DNA of 22,772 nt from JBCCEV01 sp039030125 (GCA_039030125.1 JBCCEV010000061.1:1-22772); one strand, 5' to 3'. Numbered from the stretch's first letter, positions 7,165 through 15,398 are shown. Notes: generated by a model from the letters alone, not told the origin. Program-made: numbers and translations.

Positions 7165-8508
7165 ATGAATATTCGCGCGCATTCAATCTATCGAGACTTT
7201 GTCGACGCTAATCAAGCCTCGGCTCGCCATGCTGAGCGCGCTAATCAGTTTATTCCGACTGGCACCTCTCGTTCGCTGCTCAGGCACCCGCCGTTTCCAT
7301 TTTACGTGAGGCGCGCTGAGGGGGTCGTTAGTACGGACTTGGATGACAACCAACGCATCGATTTTCATAACAACTACACCACATTGATTCATGGCCACGG
7401 ACATCCGGACGTGATGGCCGCTATCGAAAAACAATTACCTAACGGCACAACTTATTCGGCTCCCGGTGCGCAAGAGTTGGAACTGACCGAACTGTTGGCC
7501 AACCGCATTCACTGCGTCGAGCAGACGGTCTTCAATAATTCGGGTACGGAGGCGGTGATGGTGGCCTTGCGCATAGCGCGAGCGTGCACGGGCAGAAATC
7601 GAATTGGCAAGTTCGAGGGGGGTTACCACGGGTCTTCGGATTTCGTCATGGTCGGCGGCCACGATGTGCCCAAACCCGACGATCCGGTGAAAGTCTCGAA
7701 ACCGACGGTCGATTTAGCCGGTTTACCGGCGAGCGTGTGCGACGACGTCATCTTAATGCGCTTCAATGACAGCGATGCAGTGCGCGAAGCGGTAAAGCAG
7801 TATGGCGAGGAAATGGCGGCGATCATTGTCGAACCGATCCAAGGGGCCGGCGGCGTGGTCCCCGCGGATCCCGAGTTCCTGCAAACGATTCGTGAAGAAA
7901 CGCTGCGCGCGGGCATTGTTCTGATCTGCGACGAGGTCATCTCACTACGCCAGGCCCTGGGCGGCGCACAAGGCTTCTACGGTTTAGACACCGACCTTAC
8001 AACCATGGCTAAAACGATTGGTGGCGGCTTCCCGGTCGGCGCCGTCGGCGGCAAGAAGGAGTTCATGCGGGTTCTCAATTCACCGCAGGACGGTGGCACA
8101 GTGGCTAACCTCGGGACATTCAGCGCTAATCCGATGTCAGTAAACGCAGGGCTCGCAACGATGAAGCTCTTGGACGAGGCCGCGATCTCACATCTAAATG
8201 ATCTAGGTCAGCGGGCCCGCGCCGGGCTAAAACAGGTAATCGACAAGCGCGCCCTGCCCGCCCAGGTCACTGGCTCAGGTTCCTTACTACAGGTGCACTG
8301 GACGTCGGAACCCTGCGTCGATTCCCGCGGGCCGGCGACCGCTGATCCAGATCTCAACATGCTGACGTTTTTAGGACTTTGCAACCGGGGCGTCCAAGTA
8401 TCCATGCGCGGGATCGTGGCGCTCTCAACACCCATGACAAACGAGCACATCGACAAACTGATTGGCGAGTTCGACAACGTTTGTGGTGAGCTCCAGTCTA
8501 TCGTGTGA
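7165..8508 (+). CDS. Class III PLP aminotransferase, glutamate-1-semialdehyde aminomutase-like
   Basis: A 447-residue PLP enzyme of the class III aminotransferase family, in the branch related to glutamate-1-semialdehyde 2,1-aminomutase. The phosphate-binding NNSGTEA is at 124-130 and EGGYHGSSD at 151-159. The aspartate that holds the pyridine nitrogen is D256 in CDEVISLR. The Schiff-base lysine is K283 in MAKTIGGGFPVG. The real HemL is usually a single housekeeping gene outside catabolic clusters and a little shorter, so this is more likely a catabolic or biosynthetic transaminase of unknown substrate. The start is the ATG at 7165, because an in-frame stop lies at 7132-7134. The Shine-Dalgarno is weak. 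It is followed after 13 bases by the isomerase-like gene, probably in one operon. Confidence 0.88.
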   Translation: MNIRAHSIYRDFVDANQASARHAERANQFIPTGTSRSLLRHPPFPFYVRRAEGVVSTDLDDNQRIDFHNNYTTLIHGHGHPDVMAAIEKQLPNGTTYSAPGAQELELTELLANRIHCVEQTVFNNSGTEAVMVALRIARACTGRNRIGKFEGGYHGSSDFVMVGGHDVPKPDDPVKVSKPTVDLAGLPASVCDDVILMRFNDSDAVREAVKQYGEEMAAIIVEPIQGAGGVVPADPEFLQTIREETLRAGIVLICDEVISLRQALGGAQGFYGLDTDLTTMAKTIGGGFPVGAVGGKKEFMRVLNSPQDGGTVANLGTFSANPMSVNAGLATMKLLDEAAISHLNDLGQRARAGLKQVIDKRALPAQVTGSGSLLQVHWTSEPCVDSRGPATADPDLNMLTFLGLCNRGVQVSMRGIVALSTPMTNEHIDKLIGEFDNVCGELQSIV

Positions 8509-8521
8509 GTGGTCATGCGGC

Positions 8522-9100
8522 GTGAGCACAGCAGTAAAACTCTTCTTCAACTTCCGTAGTCCCTACTGTTATTTGCTTTCGAAGACGATGTTCGAGGCTT
8601 TTCAGCCGTTCGATATCGATTTCCAGTTTCGTGCGCTGGGCGGCTGGGATGGACGCTCACCGCCAGAACGCGCCAAGGTGAAAGTGCCGATCACCCGGCA
8701 AGATATGGCGCGCTGGACAAAGCGCATGAATCTGCCTTACCAACCGCCGCCCATCACCACCGATCCGACGCCCGCCGGTTTGGGCTCGGTCGCCGCCGAG
8801 ACCGCCGGTTTACTGCAGCCCTACATCGAACAGGTGATGCATACCGAATGGGGGGACGGTGTCGACATTGGCAAGCCTGATGTTCTGCATCGCATCGCTT
8901 TGGATATCGGACTGGATAGCCATGCCTTGGACAACGCACTAAATAGCGCCAGCGCCAAACAAAAACTCGCAGACAATTGGACCGAGGCACAAGATCTCGG
9001 CGTGGTCGGTGTGCCCACTTTCGTGATCGGCGATCAGATTTTCTGGGGCAACGACCGACTCGACTTTGTCGTCGAATACTTACAAGAGCTCGCCGACTGA
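8522..9100 (+). CDS. DsbA-family 2-hydroxychromene-2-carboxylate isomerase-like protein
   Basis: A 192-residue protein with a thioredoxin-like fold of the DsbA/GST-kappa/HCCA isomerase group. The N-terminal FNFRSPYCYL (residues 9-18) carries the SPY element, where HCCA isomerases keep serine instead of a CxxC redox pair. Near the C-terminus GVPTFVIGDQIFWGNDRLDF is the typical cis-proline and substrate region. Known members use glutathione to isomerise a naphthalene-pathway intermediate, but many homologues have other or unknown roles. The frame is open upstream to 8462 within the preceding gene. I choose the GTG at 8522, because the protein then begins STAVKLFFNF as expected. No other naphthalene genes are present, so the substrate is open. 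Confidence 0.8.
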   Translation: MSTAVKLFFNFRSPYCYLLSKTMFEAFQPFDIDFQFRALGGWDGRSPPERAKVKVPITRQDMARWTKRMNLPYQPPPITTDPTPAGLGSVAAETAGLLQPYIEQVMHTEWGDGVDIGKPDVLHRIALDIGLDSHALDNALNSASAKQKLADNWTEAQDLGVVGVPTFVIGDQIFWGNDRLDFVVEYLQELAD

Positions 9101-9107
9101 AAGCGCG

Positions 9108-9201
9108 GCACACGCCAAAACTGGATCTAGCCAATTAGGCCATATGCCGGCAATCGAGCTCTCCGTCAGCGTGCGAGCAGGCCTGATACCAAGGCGTGTG
9201 C
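9108..9201. repeat. Long-loop inverted repeat between convergent operons
   Basis: GCACACGCC at 9108-9116 and GGCGTGTGC at 9193-9201 are perfect 9-base inverted arms separated by 76 bases. Similar GAAAG/CTTTC flanks extend the match with a small insertion. The pair lies just after the isomerase-like gene in the 187-bp gap between convergent operons. There is no T-run, so a terminator role is not shown. Confidence 0.3.
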
Positions 9202-9287
9202 TTTCGCGAAGCGGAGTTGATGTGTCGATAAATGAGCATTCGAGAACGGCACACAACACAGGTAACGGGCCGCACAGCCGCTGACGA

Positions 9288-10076
9288 TCAAACAAAGCGC
9301 ATGCGGACCGATCCCAGGCCCTGATACCTCACCGCAATATCATCACCAGCCGCCACGCTGATCGCGGCCGTGATCCCACCGGTCATCACAAAAGTACCCG
9401 CCGGAATCGACTGGCCACGACGAGCAAGGTTATTGGCAAACATCGCTAATGACTCGGCTGGATGACCAAGCACGGCGGCCCCCGCACCACAGGCTTCGAC
9501 CGCGCCATTTTTCTCAACGACCACGCCCATGGTGCGCAAATCGACTTCCTCTATGCTTGCCGCGCGAGAGCCAACCACAAAGCCCGCCGCCGACGTGTTA
9601 TCGGCAACGACGCTAACCAGATCGAAATTAAAGTTCTCGTAGCGAGAGTCTAGAATTTCGACCGCCGGTAAAACGAAGTCGATGGCCTGCATCACTTGCG
9701 CGAGATGACAACCCGGGCCTTTGAGCTCTCGGTTGGTGACAATGGCGATCTCCGCTTCGATACGCGGTGCGATGAAGTTCGCCATCGGGACCTCGCCGCC
9801 GTCCGGATATGCGCCACTTGCGCACAGGAAACCGAATACCGGCTCCTCGACATTCATTTGCTTCATTTTCGCTTGCGAGGTGAGCCCCGCTTTCAATCCA
9901 CCAACGCCAATGCCTTGAGAAATCTTCCGCTCGCGAATGGCATCCTGAATGGCATAGGCATCGTCCCAATCTAGATCGGGATACTCGTTGGTAATTTTCG
10001 TGATCGGTTGTAAGTCGCGCTCGGCGGCTTGCAGCCGCTCGGCAAGGCTGGCAACAGCGGCCTCGTCAAGACTCAT
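9288..10076 (-). CDS. dmpH: 4-oxalocrotonate decarboxylase (DmpH/XylI type)
   Basis: A 262-residue enzyme of the hydratase/decarboxylase family that decarboxylates 2-oxo-3-hexenedioate (4-oxalocrotonate) to 2-hydroxypenta-2,4-dienoate with a divalent metal. The likely metal ligands are E107 and E109 (RIEAEIAIV) and E140 (VEILDSRYENF). The sequence follows XylI/DmpH more closely than the hydratase paralogue. Examples are ITNEYPDLDWDDAYAIQ, GLTSQAKMKQM, TSAAGFVVGSR, GTFVMTGGITAA and RYQGLGSVRMRF, and the length is as expected. Its ATG overlaps the aldolase stop by four bases (ATGA), and it is the last gene of the meta-cleavage operon. In known systems it forms a complex with the hydratase, encoded here at 12197-12982. 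Confidence 0.92.
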   Translation of the reverse strand: MSLDEAAVASLAERLQAAERDLQPITKITNEYPDLDWDDAYAIQDAIRERKISQGIGVGGLKAGLTSQAKMKQMNVEEPVFGFLCASGAYPDGGEVPMANFIAPRIEAEIAIVTNRELKGPGCHLAQVMQAIDFVLPAVEILDSRYENFNFDLVSVVADNTSAAGFVVGSRAASIEEVDLRTMGVVVEKNGAVEACGAGAAVLGHPAESLAMFANNLARRGQSIPAGTFVMTGGITAAISVAAGDDIAVRYQGLGSVRMRFV

Positions 10077-11116
10077 GCTGATGCCCCGGCTGTTGTCTCA
10101 TTGGTTTTCGATAGATCGAGTGCCACGTCCTCGATCATGTCTTCCTGCCCGCCGATGGTTTTACGCTTGCCAAGTTCGACCAGAATCTTTCCGGAAGGAA
10201 CGCCATATTTCTCCGCGGCGCGCCGGGCGTGCAACAAAAACGACGAGTAGACACCCGCGTAGCCCATGATCAGTGACTCTCGATCAACGCGAACAAGCTC
10301 GTCCATCATTGGTGTTACGACATCCTCAGCGACATCCATCAGTTTGAAAACATCGACACCGGTATCCGCGCCCATGCGAGCGAGTACGGCGTTGAATGCT
10401 TCGAGCGGGGTATTACCGGCACCGGCACCTAAACCGGCAGCAGAGCCATCAATGCGGTTAGCGCCCGCGGCAACGGCTGCAATCGAATTAGCGACGCCCA
10501 TCGCCAAATTGTGGTGCCCGTGGAAACCGAGTTCGGTGTCGCCTCGCAAACCAGCTCTCAAGCACTGAATACGGGCCGAGACATCATCGGGCAGCATGTA
10601 ACCTGCTGAATCGGTACAGTAAATACAGTTCGCACCATACTCTTCCATAAGCAATGCTTGTTGAAGCAAGGACTCGGGCTCACTCATATGCGCCATCATT
10701 AAAAAGCCAACGGTATCGAAGCCCATTTTTTGCGCGCTACCGATATGTTGTTCCGAGACATCGGCCTCGGTGCAATGCGTTGCGACACGAACCGTATGCA
10801 CACCGCAATCCTTGATCATATGCAGGTGCTCAACGGTACCTATCCCCGGTATCAACAGCGCGGAAATCTTAGCGTTCTTCATTTTTGGAACAACTGCGCG
10901 CAGATAGTCTTCATCGCTTGCTGCGGGAAATCCGTAATTCACCGACGCGCCGCCCAGACCGTCACCGTGAGTGACCTCGATGATCGGCACGCCGGCAGCG
11001 TCGAGCGCGCTTGCTACGGTAACCATTTGTGCGGGTGTGATTTGATGGCGCTTGGCATGCATGCCATCGCGCAAGCACATGTCGTGAAGGGTTACTTTTT
11101 TATCTTTGAAGTTCAT
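10073..11116 (-). CDS. dmpG: 4-hydroxy-2-oxovalerate aldolase (DmpG/XylK/MhpE type)
   Basis: A 347-residue class II aldolase of the HMG-CoA lyase-like family. It splits 4-hydroxy-2-oxovalerate into pyruvate and acetaldehyde and passes the aldehyde through a tunnel to the dehydrogenase partner. CLRDGMHAKRH at the N-terminus supplies the metal aspartate D17 and catalytic H20. GFHGHHNLAMG carries metal ligands H199 and H201. The C-terminal communication domain with GKRKTIGGQEDMIED is present. The frame is open to 11140, but the ATG at 11116 has a near-perfect AAGGAGG eight bases upstream and gives the normal N-terminus, so I use it. It follows the dehydrogenase gene by 13 bases and overlaps the next gene. 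Confidence 0.95.
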   Translation of the reverse strand: MNFKDKKVTLHDMCLRDGMHAKRHQITPAQMVTVASALDAAGVPIIEVTHGDGLGGASVNYGFPAASDEDYLRAVVPKMKNAKISALLIPGIGTVEHLHMIKDCGVHTVRVATHCTEADVSEQHIGSAQKMGFDTVGFLMMAHMSEPESLLQQALLMEEYGANCIYCTDSAGYMLPDDVSARIQCLRAGLRGDTELGFHGHHNLAMGVANSIAAVAAGANRIDGSAAGLGAGAGNTPLEAFNAVLARMGADTGVDVFKLMDVAEDVVTPMMDELVRVDRESLIMGYAGVYSSFLLHARRAAEKYGVPSGKILVELGKRKTIGGQEDMIEDVALDLSKTNETTAGASA

Positions 11117-11124
11117 GAACCCAA

Positions 11125-11131
11125 CCTCCTT
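11125..11131 (-). promoter_or_regulatory. Strong ribosome binding site that fixes the dmpG start
   Basis: AAGGAGG on the minus strand lies eight bases before the ATG at 11116 and overlaps the TAA stop of the dehydrogenase gene. It rules out the longer in-frame start at 11140. Confidence 0.7.
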
Positions 11132-12014
11132 ACGCGGCAATCGCTGCCATGTTCTCCGCGAACATCTCGGCGGTGCGGAGCGCCGCGGCGGTCATGATGT
11201 CGAGATTACCAGCGTACTTTGGCAGGTAGTCCCCTAATCCTTCGACCTCGGCAAAAACCGAGACCCGTTTATCGTCAAATACCGGCCCGTTAACAATCCG
11301 GTAACCCGGCACATAGCGTTGAACCTCGGTAACCATGTCCGCGATGGATTGACGAATTGCATCTTCGTTCGGGGTCTCTGCGGTTAAGCAATGAATAGTA
11401 TCCCGCATGATCAACGGTGGCTCGGCGGGATTAAGAATAATGATCGCCTTGCCTTGCTTGGCGCCGCCCACTTGCTCGATACCGGCAGCCGTCGTGCGTG
11501 TGAATTCATCAATGTTTTTACGCGTCCCCGGCCCCGCAGATTTTGAGGCGACGGTGGCAACGATTTCGGCATAGTCGACCACCTGAACGCGCGATATCGC
11601 CGCGACCATCGGGATGGTCGCCTGCCCGCCACAGCTCACCATGTTGACGTTGCCAGCGCTAGAGTTGATGTGATCGGTTAAGTTGACCGGCGGCACACAA
11701 AATGGTCCGACCGCAGCGGGAGTCATATCAATCACCTTCACGCCATGTTCCTGCAACTTGCGATCGTTCTCTGCATGCACGTAAGCCGAGGTCGCATCGA
11801 AGGCGATTTTTATCTCGTCGTCTTCAATATGAGCCAGCAGTCCATCGACGCCCTCATGAGTCGTTTTTAATCCGGCATCGCGCGCTTTCGCGAGTCCATC
11901 AGAATCGGGATCAATCCCGACCATCCAGGCCGGATTAATGTGCTCGCTTCTGAGCGCTTTGATCATCAGGTCAGTGCCGATGTTGCCCGACCCTATTAGT
12001 GCAGCGTTGATCAT
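11130..12014 (-). CDS. dmpF: Acetaldehyde dehydrogenase, acylating (DmpF/MhpF type)
   Basis: A 294-residue NAD- and CoA-dependent enzyme that turns acetaldehyde into acetyl-CoA, the last step of the meta pathway. The Rossmann motif GSGNIGTDL is at 8-16. The catalytic cysteine is C128 in MVSCGGQATIPM. GPFCVPPVNL, KSAGPGTR and the C-terminal YAGNLDIMTAAAL are all family hallmarks. It is somewhat shorter than the Pseudomonas DmpF I recall (about 312 residues). It lacks a short insertion between the YVPGYR segment and SVFAEVEG, a variant seen in some homologues. The ATG has a TTAGGAG ribosome site. The aldolase gene follows directly, as expected for the channelling DmpFG complex. A 182-base gap without a gene separates it from the hydratase upstream. 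Confidence 0.95.
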   Translation of the reverse strand: MINAALIGSGNIGTDLMIKALRSEHINPAWMVGIDPDSDGLAKARDAGLKTTHEGVDGLLAHIEDDEIKIAFDATSAYVHAENDRKLQEHGVKVIDMTPAAVGPFCVPPVNLTDHINSSAGNVNMVSCGGQATIPMVAAISRVQVVDYAEIVATVASKSAGPGTRKNIDEFTRTTAAGIEQVGGAKQGKAIIILNPAEPPLIMRDTIHCLTAETPNEDAIRQSIADMVTEVQRYVPGYRIVNGPVFDDKRVSVFAEVEGLGDYLPKYAGNLDIMTAAALRTAEMFAENMAAIAA

Positions 12015-12196
12015 GTTGGCAAGCTCCTAAGGATTTAAATGACCTTTGATTAATTCCGGGTGCATCCACATGATGTCATCGTGGGTGCCTGAACAGACGC
12101 GGACTGCGGGTCATAGTGGGCCCTACAGCGACGATCCGCAACGCCATCAAGTTCACTTCAGCTTGCTGGGTGCACTGCAAACGAATCACAGTTCCC
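12015..12196. other. Gene-free gap inside the meta operon where the tautomerase might be expected
   Basis: This 182-base interval separates hydratase and dehydrogenase genes that are normally adjacent. I checked its minus-strand frames for a small 4-oxalocrotonate tautomerase (about 60 residues, N-terminal proline after Met) and found none. It holds an imperfect hairpin near 12067-12090 (CCACATGA against TCATCGTGG). The end nearest 12015 holds the TTAGGAG ribosome site of the dehydrogenase gene. Confidence 0.4.
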
Positions 12197-12982
12197 TTAG
12201 CTGAAACGCGCCGAGCACTGGCCAAGCCCACCGATCTCCATGTGAATCGCGTCCCCGGGTCCAACGGGCTGTAGCGGGACTAGCGAACCCGAGAGGATGA
12301 CCTCGCCCGCCTCAAGGCCAATCCCAAGCTCACCGAGCGTATTGGCCAGCCAAGTCACACAGTTAATCGGCGAGCCCATAGCCGCAGCTCCGGCGCCGGT
12401 TGAAATAATGTCGCCATTGAGCGATACCACGATCCCGCACGTCGTTAGATCAAGCTCGGTGGGCCTGACACATTTATCGCCCATCACAAATACACCGCAC
12501 GATGCATTGTCTCCCACCGTATCTTCGATTTTTATTTTCCAATCGGTAATTCGACTGTCGACGATTTCAAAGCACGGCATCACAAAGTCGGTCGCGCGAA
12601 CCACGTCGGCATTGGTAACGCCTGGTCCTTTCAGATCGGATTTCAGTATAAAAGCGATCTCGCCCTCAGCGCGCGGTTGTATGAGCGTCTCCGAGGCTGG
12701 AATTTCGGCGCCGGTGCTAAACGCCATTTTGTCAGTGAGAAACCCGAAATCGGGGCGATCGACATTGAGCATGTCCATCACCGCTTTGCTGGTAACGCCG
12801 ATTTTTTTTCCCACCATCTGCTCGCCCGCCTCCAAACGCCTGGCCAGCATGCGACGAGATGCTCCGTAAGCGTCTTCGATAGTGATCCCAGGTGCCTGCT
12901 CGGTCAATGGCGCAATCGTAGAGCGCGACACCATTGCGTCATAAAGCGCATCACCGAGCTCGTCTATCTTTGTTTGATCCAT
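12197..12982 (-). CDS. dmpE: 2-oxopent-4-enoate hydratase (DmpE/XylJ type)
   Basis: A 261-residue enzyme that hydrates 2-hydroxypenta-2,4-dienoate to 4-hydroxy-2-oxovalerate. It belongs to the same family as the decarboxylase at 9288-10076 but follows the hydratase branch. Examples are GKKIGVTSKAVMDML, RPDFGFLTD, RAEGEIAFILK, NASCGVFVMGD, GSPINCVTWLANTLG and GEVILSGSLVPL. Metal ligands E106, E108 and E139 are in place. The start is an ATG 32 bases after the dehydrogenase stop, with only a weak purine-rich ribosome site (AAGAAAAG). In known systems it works as a complex with the decarboxylase so the unstable dienol is not lost. Confidence 0.93.
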   Translation of the reverse strand: MDQTKIDELGDALYDAMVSRSTIAPLTEQAPGITIEDAYGASRRMLARRLEAGEQMVGKKIGVTSKAVMDMLNVDRPDFGFLTDKMAFSTGAEIPASETLIQPRAEGEIAFILKSDLKGPGVTNADVVRATDFVMPCFEIVDSRITDWKIKIEDTVGDNASCGVFVMGDKCVRPTELDLTTCGIVVSLNGDIISTGAGAAAMGSPINCVTWLANTLGELGIGLEAGEVILSGSLVPLQPVGPGDAIHMEIGGLGQCSARFS

Positions 12983-13014
12983 GGTTGTGCTTTTCTTAAT
13001 TGCTGATTGGTGTT

Positions 13015-14505
13015 CTAGAGTTTCAGGCAGACGTTGCGCAATTCTGTGTAGAACTCTAACGAATGCACGCCACCTTCACGCCCTATTCCCGATTGCTTGG
13101 CGCCACCGAAAGAGGTTCGGAGATCACGCAAAAACCAACAGTTCACCCACGTGATGCCAACCTCGATTTGTTCAGCGACGCGCACTGCGCGGCTCGCATC
13201 CTTCGTCCAAATCGCGGTCGCCAGGCCATAGTCGGTATCATTGGCTAGCCCAACCGCTTCGTGTTCATCATCAAAAGGAGCGATGTGACAACAAGGGCCG
13301 AATATCTCTTCTTTAATCACTGTTGAGCTTTCAGCCAGTCCCGTCCAGATCGTCGGTTCCACCCAAAATCCGCCGGCATGTTCACTGCCCATTTCTGGCT
13401 GTCCGCCGCCAGCTACGATTGTTGCGCCGAGGTCCTTCGCTTGTTGGTAATAACCCAAGACCTTTTGCCGCTGCTGCTCGCTCACCATCGGCCCCATACC
13501 GGTATCTTCCGCTTCCGGGGGACCAATTTTCAGGCCTGCAGCCCCAGCCTTTAGCCGATCGACGAATTCATTGAAGATTGACCGCTCCACATAGACTCGC
13601 TCAGTGCCTAGACAAACCTGACCACAGTTAGCGAACGCCGAGCGCATCGTGCCGTCGATAGCCTGATCCAAATCGCAATCGGCGAAGACGACGCCCGCGT
13701 TTTTGCCACCAAGCTCAAATGAGACATCGCGAATACCGACTGCGGCGTTCTGCATGATGGCCGTGCCAGTGACGGTTTCGCCGGTGAAAGTGATCGCATC
13801 AACACCCTTGTGCTGAGTGAGCAGTTCGCCGGTCGAACCGCCACCAAATCCGTTAACCACGTTATAAACGCCAGGCGGAACACCCACCTCGTTCATAACC
13901 TCACCCAACAAGGTCGCGGTCACCGGCGTTTCTTCTGATGGTTTTACGATCACGGTGTTACCGCACGCCATCGCCGGGCCGACCTTCCAAGTCATCAACA
14001 ATAGCGGCAGATTCCAAGGGCAAATAACAGCCACTACGCCTTTCGGCACCCTTACCCCATAGTTCAGCGCCCCGGCCCCATCGGGGGTGTCCATACGGAA
14101 CGATTCAGTGGCTACGTTCTTGATGACATCGGCGAAAATCTTGAAATTCGCCGCACCCCGCGGGATGTCGATGTGGCGGGCGAGTGAATATGGCTTACCG
14201 GTATCCAAACACTCTGCTTGCAGGAACTCATCAAATCGTTCGTTGACGCGGTCAGCGACTTGATAAAGCATCGCGCAGCGCTCGGCCAGCGGCATCTTGC
14301 CCCATGGTCCGTTCAATGCCGCGCGAGCGGCGTCGACCGCCGCGTCGACGTCGCTGGCGCCGGCTTCGTGAACGCTCGCAAACGGCTGGCCGGTGACTGG
14401 ATTTAAAGTATCGAAAGTGCGGTTAACGCTTGAAGCAACGAATTCGCCGCCGATGAAGTTCTTTAACTCGGAGCGATCGTCGATCGCGGCACTGCGAGCA
14501 GCCAT
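13015..14505 (-). CDS. dmpC: 2-hydroxymuconic semialdehyde dehydrogenase (DmpC/XylG type)
   Basis: A 496-residue NAD-dependent aldehyde dehydrogenase that oxidises the catechol ring-cleavage product 2-hydroxymuconic semialdehyde to 4-oxalocrotonate in its enol form. The general base is E264 in FELGGKNAG and the catalytic cysteine is C298 in CGQVCLGTERV. CPWNLPLLLMTWK (162-174) and TFTGETVTG belong to the NAD site. The C-terminal LRDLRTSFGGAKQSGIGREGG and YTELRNVCLKL are typical of the DmpC/XylG subgroup and separate it from betaine-aldehyde enzymes. The ATG has GGAG nine bases upstream. It lies between the glutathione transferase and hydratase genes. This gene commits the operon to the oxidative (4-oxalocrotonate) branch. 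Confidence 0.93.
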   Translation of the reverse strand: MAARSAAIDDRSELKNFIGGEFVASSVNRTFDTLNPVTGQPFASVHEAGASDVDAAVDAARAALNGPWGKMPLAERCAMLYQVADRVNERFDEFLQAECLDTGKPYSLARHIDIPRGAANFKIFADVIKNVATESFRMDTPDGAGALNYGVRVPKGVVAVICPWNLPLLLMTWKVGPAMACGNTVIVKPSEETPVTATLLGEVMNEVGVPPGVYNVVNGFGGGSTGELLTQHKGVDAITFTGETVTGTAIMQNAAVGIRDVSFELGGKNAGVVFADCDLDQAIDGTMRSAFANCGQVCLGTERVYVERSIFNEFVDRLKAGAAGLKIGPPEAEDTGMGPMVSEQQRQKVLGYYQQAKDLGATIVAGGGQPEMGSEHAGGFWVEPTIWTGLAESSTVIKEEIFGPCCHIAPFDDEHEAVGLANDTDYGLATAIWTKDASRAVRVAEQIEVGITWVNCWFLRDLRTSFGGAKQSGIGREGGVHSLEFYTELRNVCLKL

Positions 14506-14535
14506 AAATCTATTCTCCGTAAAATCGGGCCGAGC

Positions 14536-15342
14536 TTACGCGGCCTTACCCAACTCAGCCAAGGTGGTGGTTATTGTGAGCCAGGCATCGCGACCTCGAT
14601 GATTGAGATCGGCCAGCGTTTGTTCGTCGAACGCCGAGGCAATCCCCGCTTGATAGGACGTGCGCGCCCTTACCCGCTCATACCAGTGCGCTACGCGCGT
14701 TTTAGCGCGGTACCAATCATCCCAACCAAATTGCGTGAGGGTTTGAAAATACGGCGCGAGCGCGATGTCGGCCAACGACAATTGGCCACCAGCAATAAAG
14801 GCCTGAGATTCTAGAATCGCATCCATATCGATCATCGTTCGCTCATAGGTCGCAATGGCGTCGGCGACATCAGGCGCATCGTAACCGTATTTCAGCAAGC
14901 GCCGCTGGCGTTCACGCCTGGGCTTTTCAACCACCTGATTGATGATCCGCTCCTGCTCATCTGCCGGCAGCGCGCGGAGTTTATCCGCCATCACCAACGG
15001 CCATTGCAAAGCACCACACGAAGGATGCAGTTTGTTATCAACGTGCTTCATCCAAAAACGCATCCGCGCGATTTGGTGGGGCTCTGAGGGTTTGAGTGAA
15101 GGCTCGGGGTAGCGATCCTCAAGATACTCACAGATGATCGACGACTCGAGGACAGCTTTGCCGTCTTCGACGAGCGTGGGAACCACGCCTAAGGGATTGA
15201 GTTTGAGATACTCCGGTTCGAGATTCGCCTTATTCGGCAAATCGACATGCACCCCCTCCCAGGGCAGGTCTTTTTCGGCCAACACCATGCGCACTTTCTG
15301 GGCGCACGGAGACATCGGATGTGTATAAAGCGTGATGGGCAT
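14536..15342 (-). CDS. Glutathione S-transferase within the meta operon
   Basis: A 268-residue cytosolic glutathione S-transferase. The N-terminal thioredoxin-like domain has SPCAQKVR (11-18), the cis-proline VVPTL (53-57) and the glutathione-binding ESS (66-68). The C-terminal helical domain has SLADIALAPYFQTL. It is longer than typical bacterial members because of an extra helical stretch at about 120-160. A transferase between dioxygenase and dehydrogenase genes recalls BphK-like enzymes in biphenyl operons, which act on (chlorinated) cleavage products. A similar protective role here is inference. The gaps are 56 bases to the dioxygenase and 30 to the dehydrogenase. The ribosome site is weak (A-rich). 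Confidence 0.85.
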   Translation of the reverse strand: MPITLYTHPMSPCAQKVRMVLAEKDLPWEGVHVDLPNKANLEPEYLKLNPLGVVPTLVEDGKAVLESSIICEYLEDRYPEPSLKPSEPHQIARMRFWMKHVDNKLHPSCGALQWPLVMADKLRALPADEQERIINQVVEKPRRERQRRLLKYGYDAPDVADAIATYERTMIDMDAILESQAFIAGGQLSLADIALAPYFQTLTQFGWDDWYRAKTRVAHWYERVRARTSYQAGIASAFDEQTLADLNHRGRDAWLTITTTLAELGKAA

Positions 15343-15398
15343 CGTTTTTTTGTGTTGTGCGCCGACTGCTCCGGCAACGCACTTGTGTTCGTGCGAAC

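Noticed and set aside
6830..7186. Minus-strand frame of 118 codons across the BVMO/aminotransferase gap
   Set aside because: It overlaps both starts, has no recognisable family, and covers the region expected to hold promoters and the dyad.
12076..12264. Minus-strand 62-codon frame as a possible 4-oxalocrotonate tautomerase
   Set aside because: The size is right, but the product lacks the N-terminal proline and any tautomerase similarity, and it overlaps the hydratase 3' end.
12297..12869. Plus-strand frame of 190 codons inside the hydratase gene
   Set aside because: It is antisense to a well conserved enzyme, rich in Ser/Pro/Thr as typical shadows are, and has no ribosome site.
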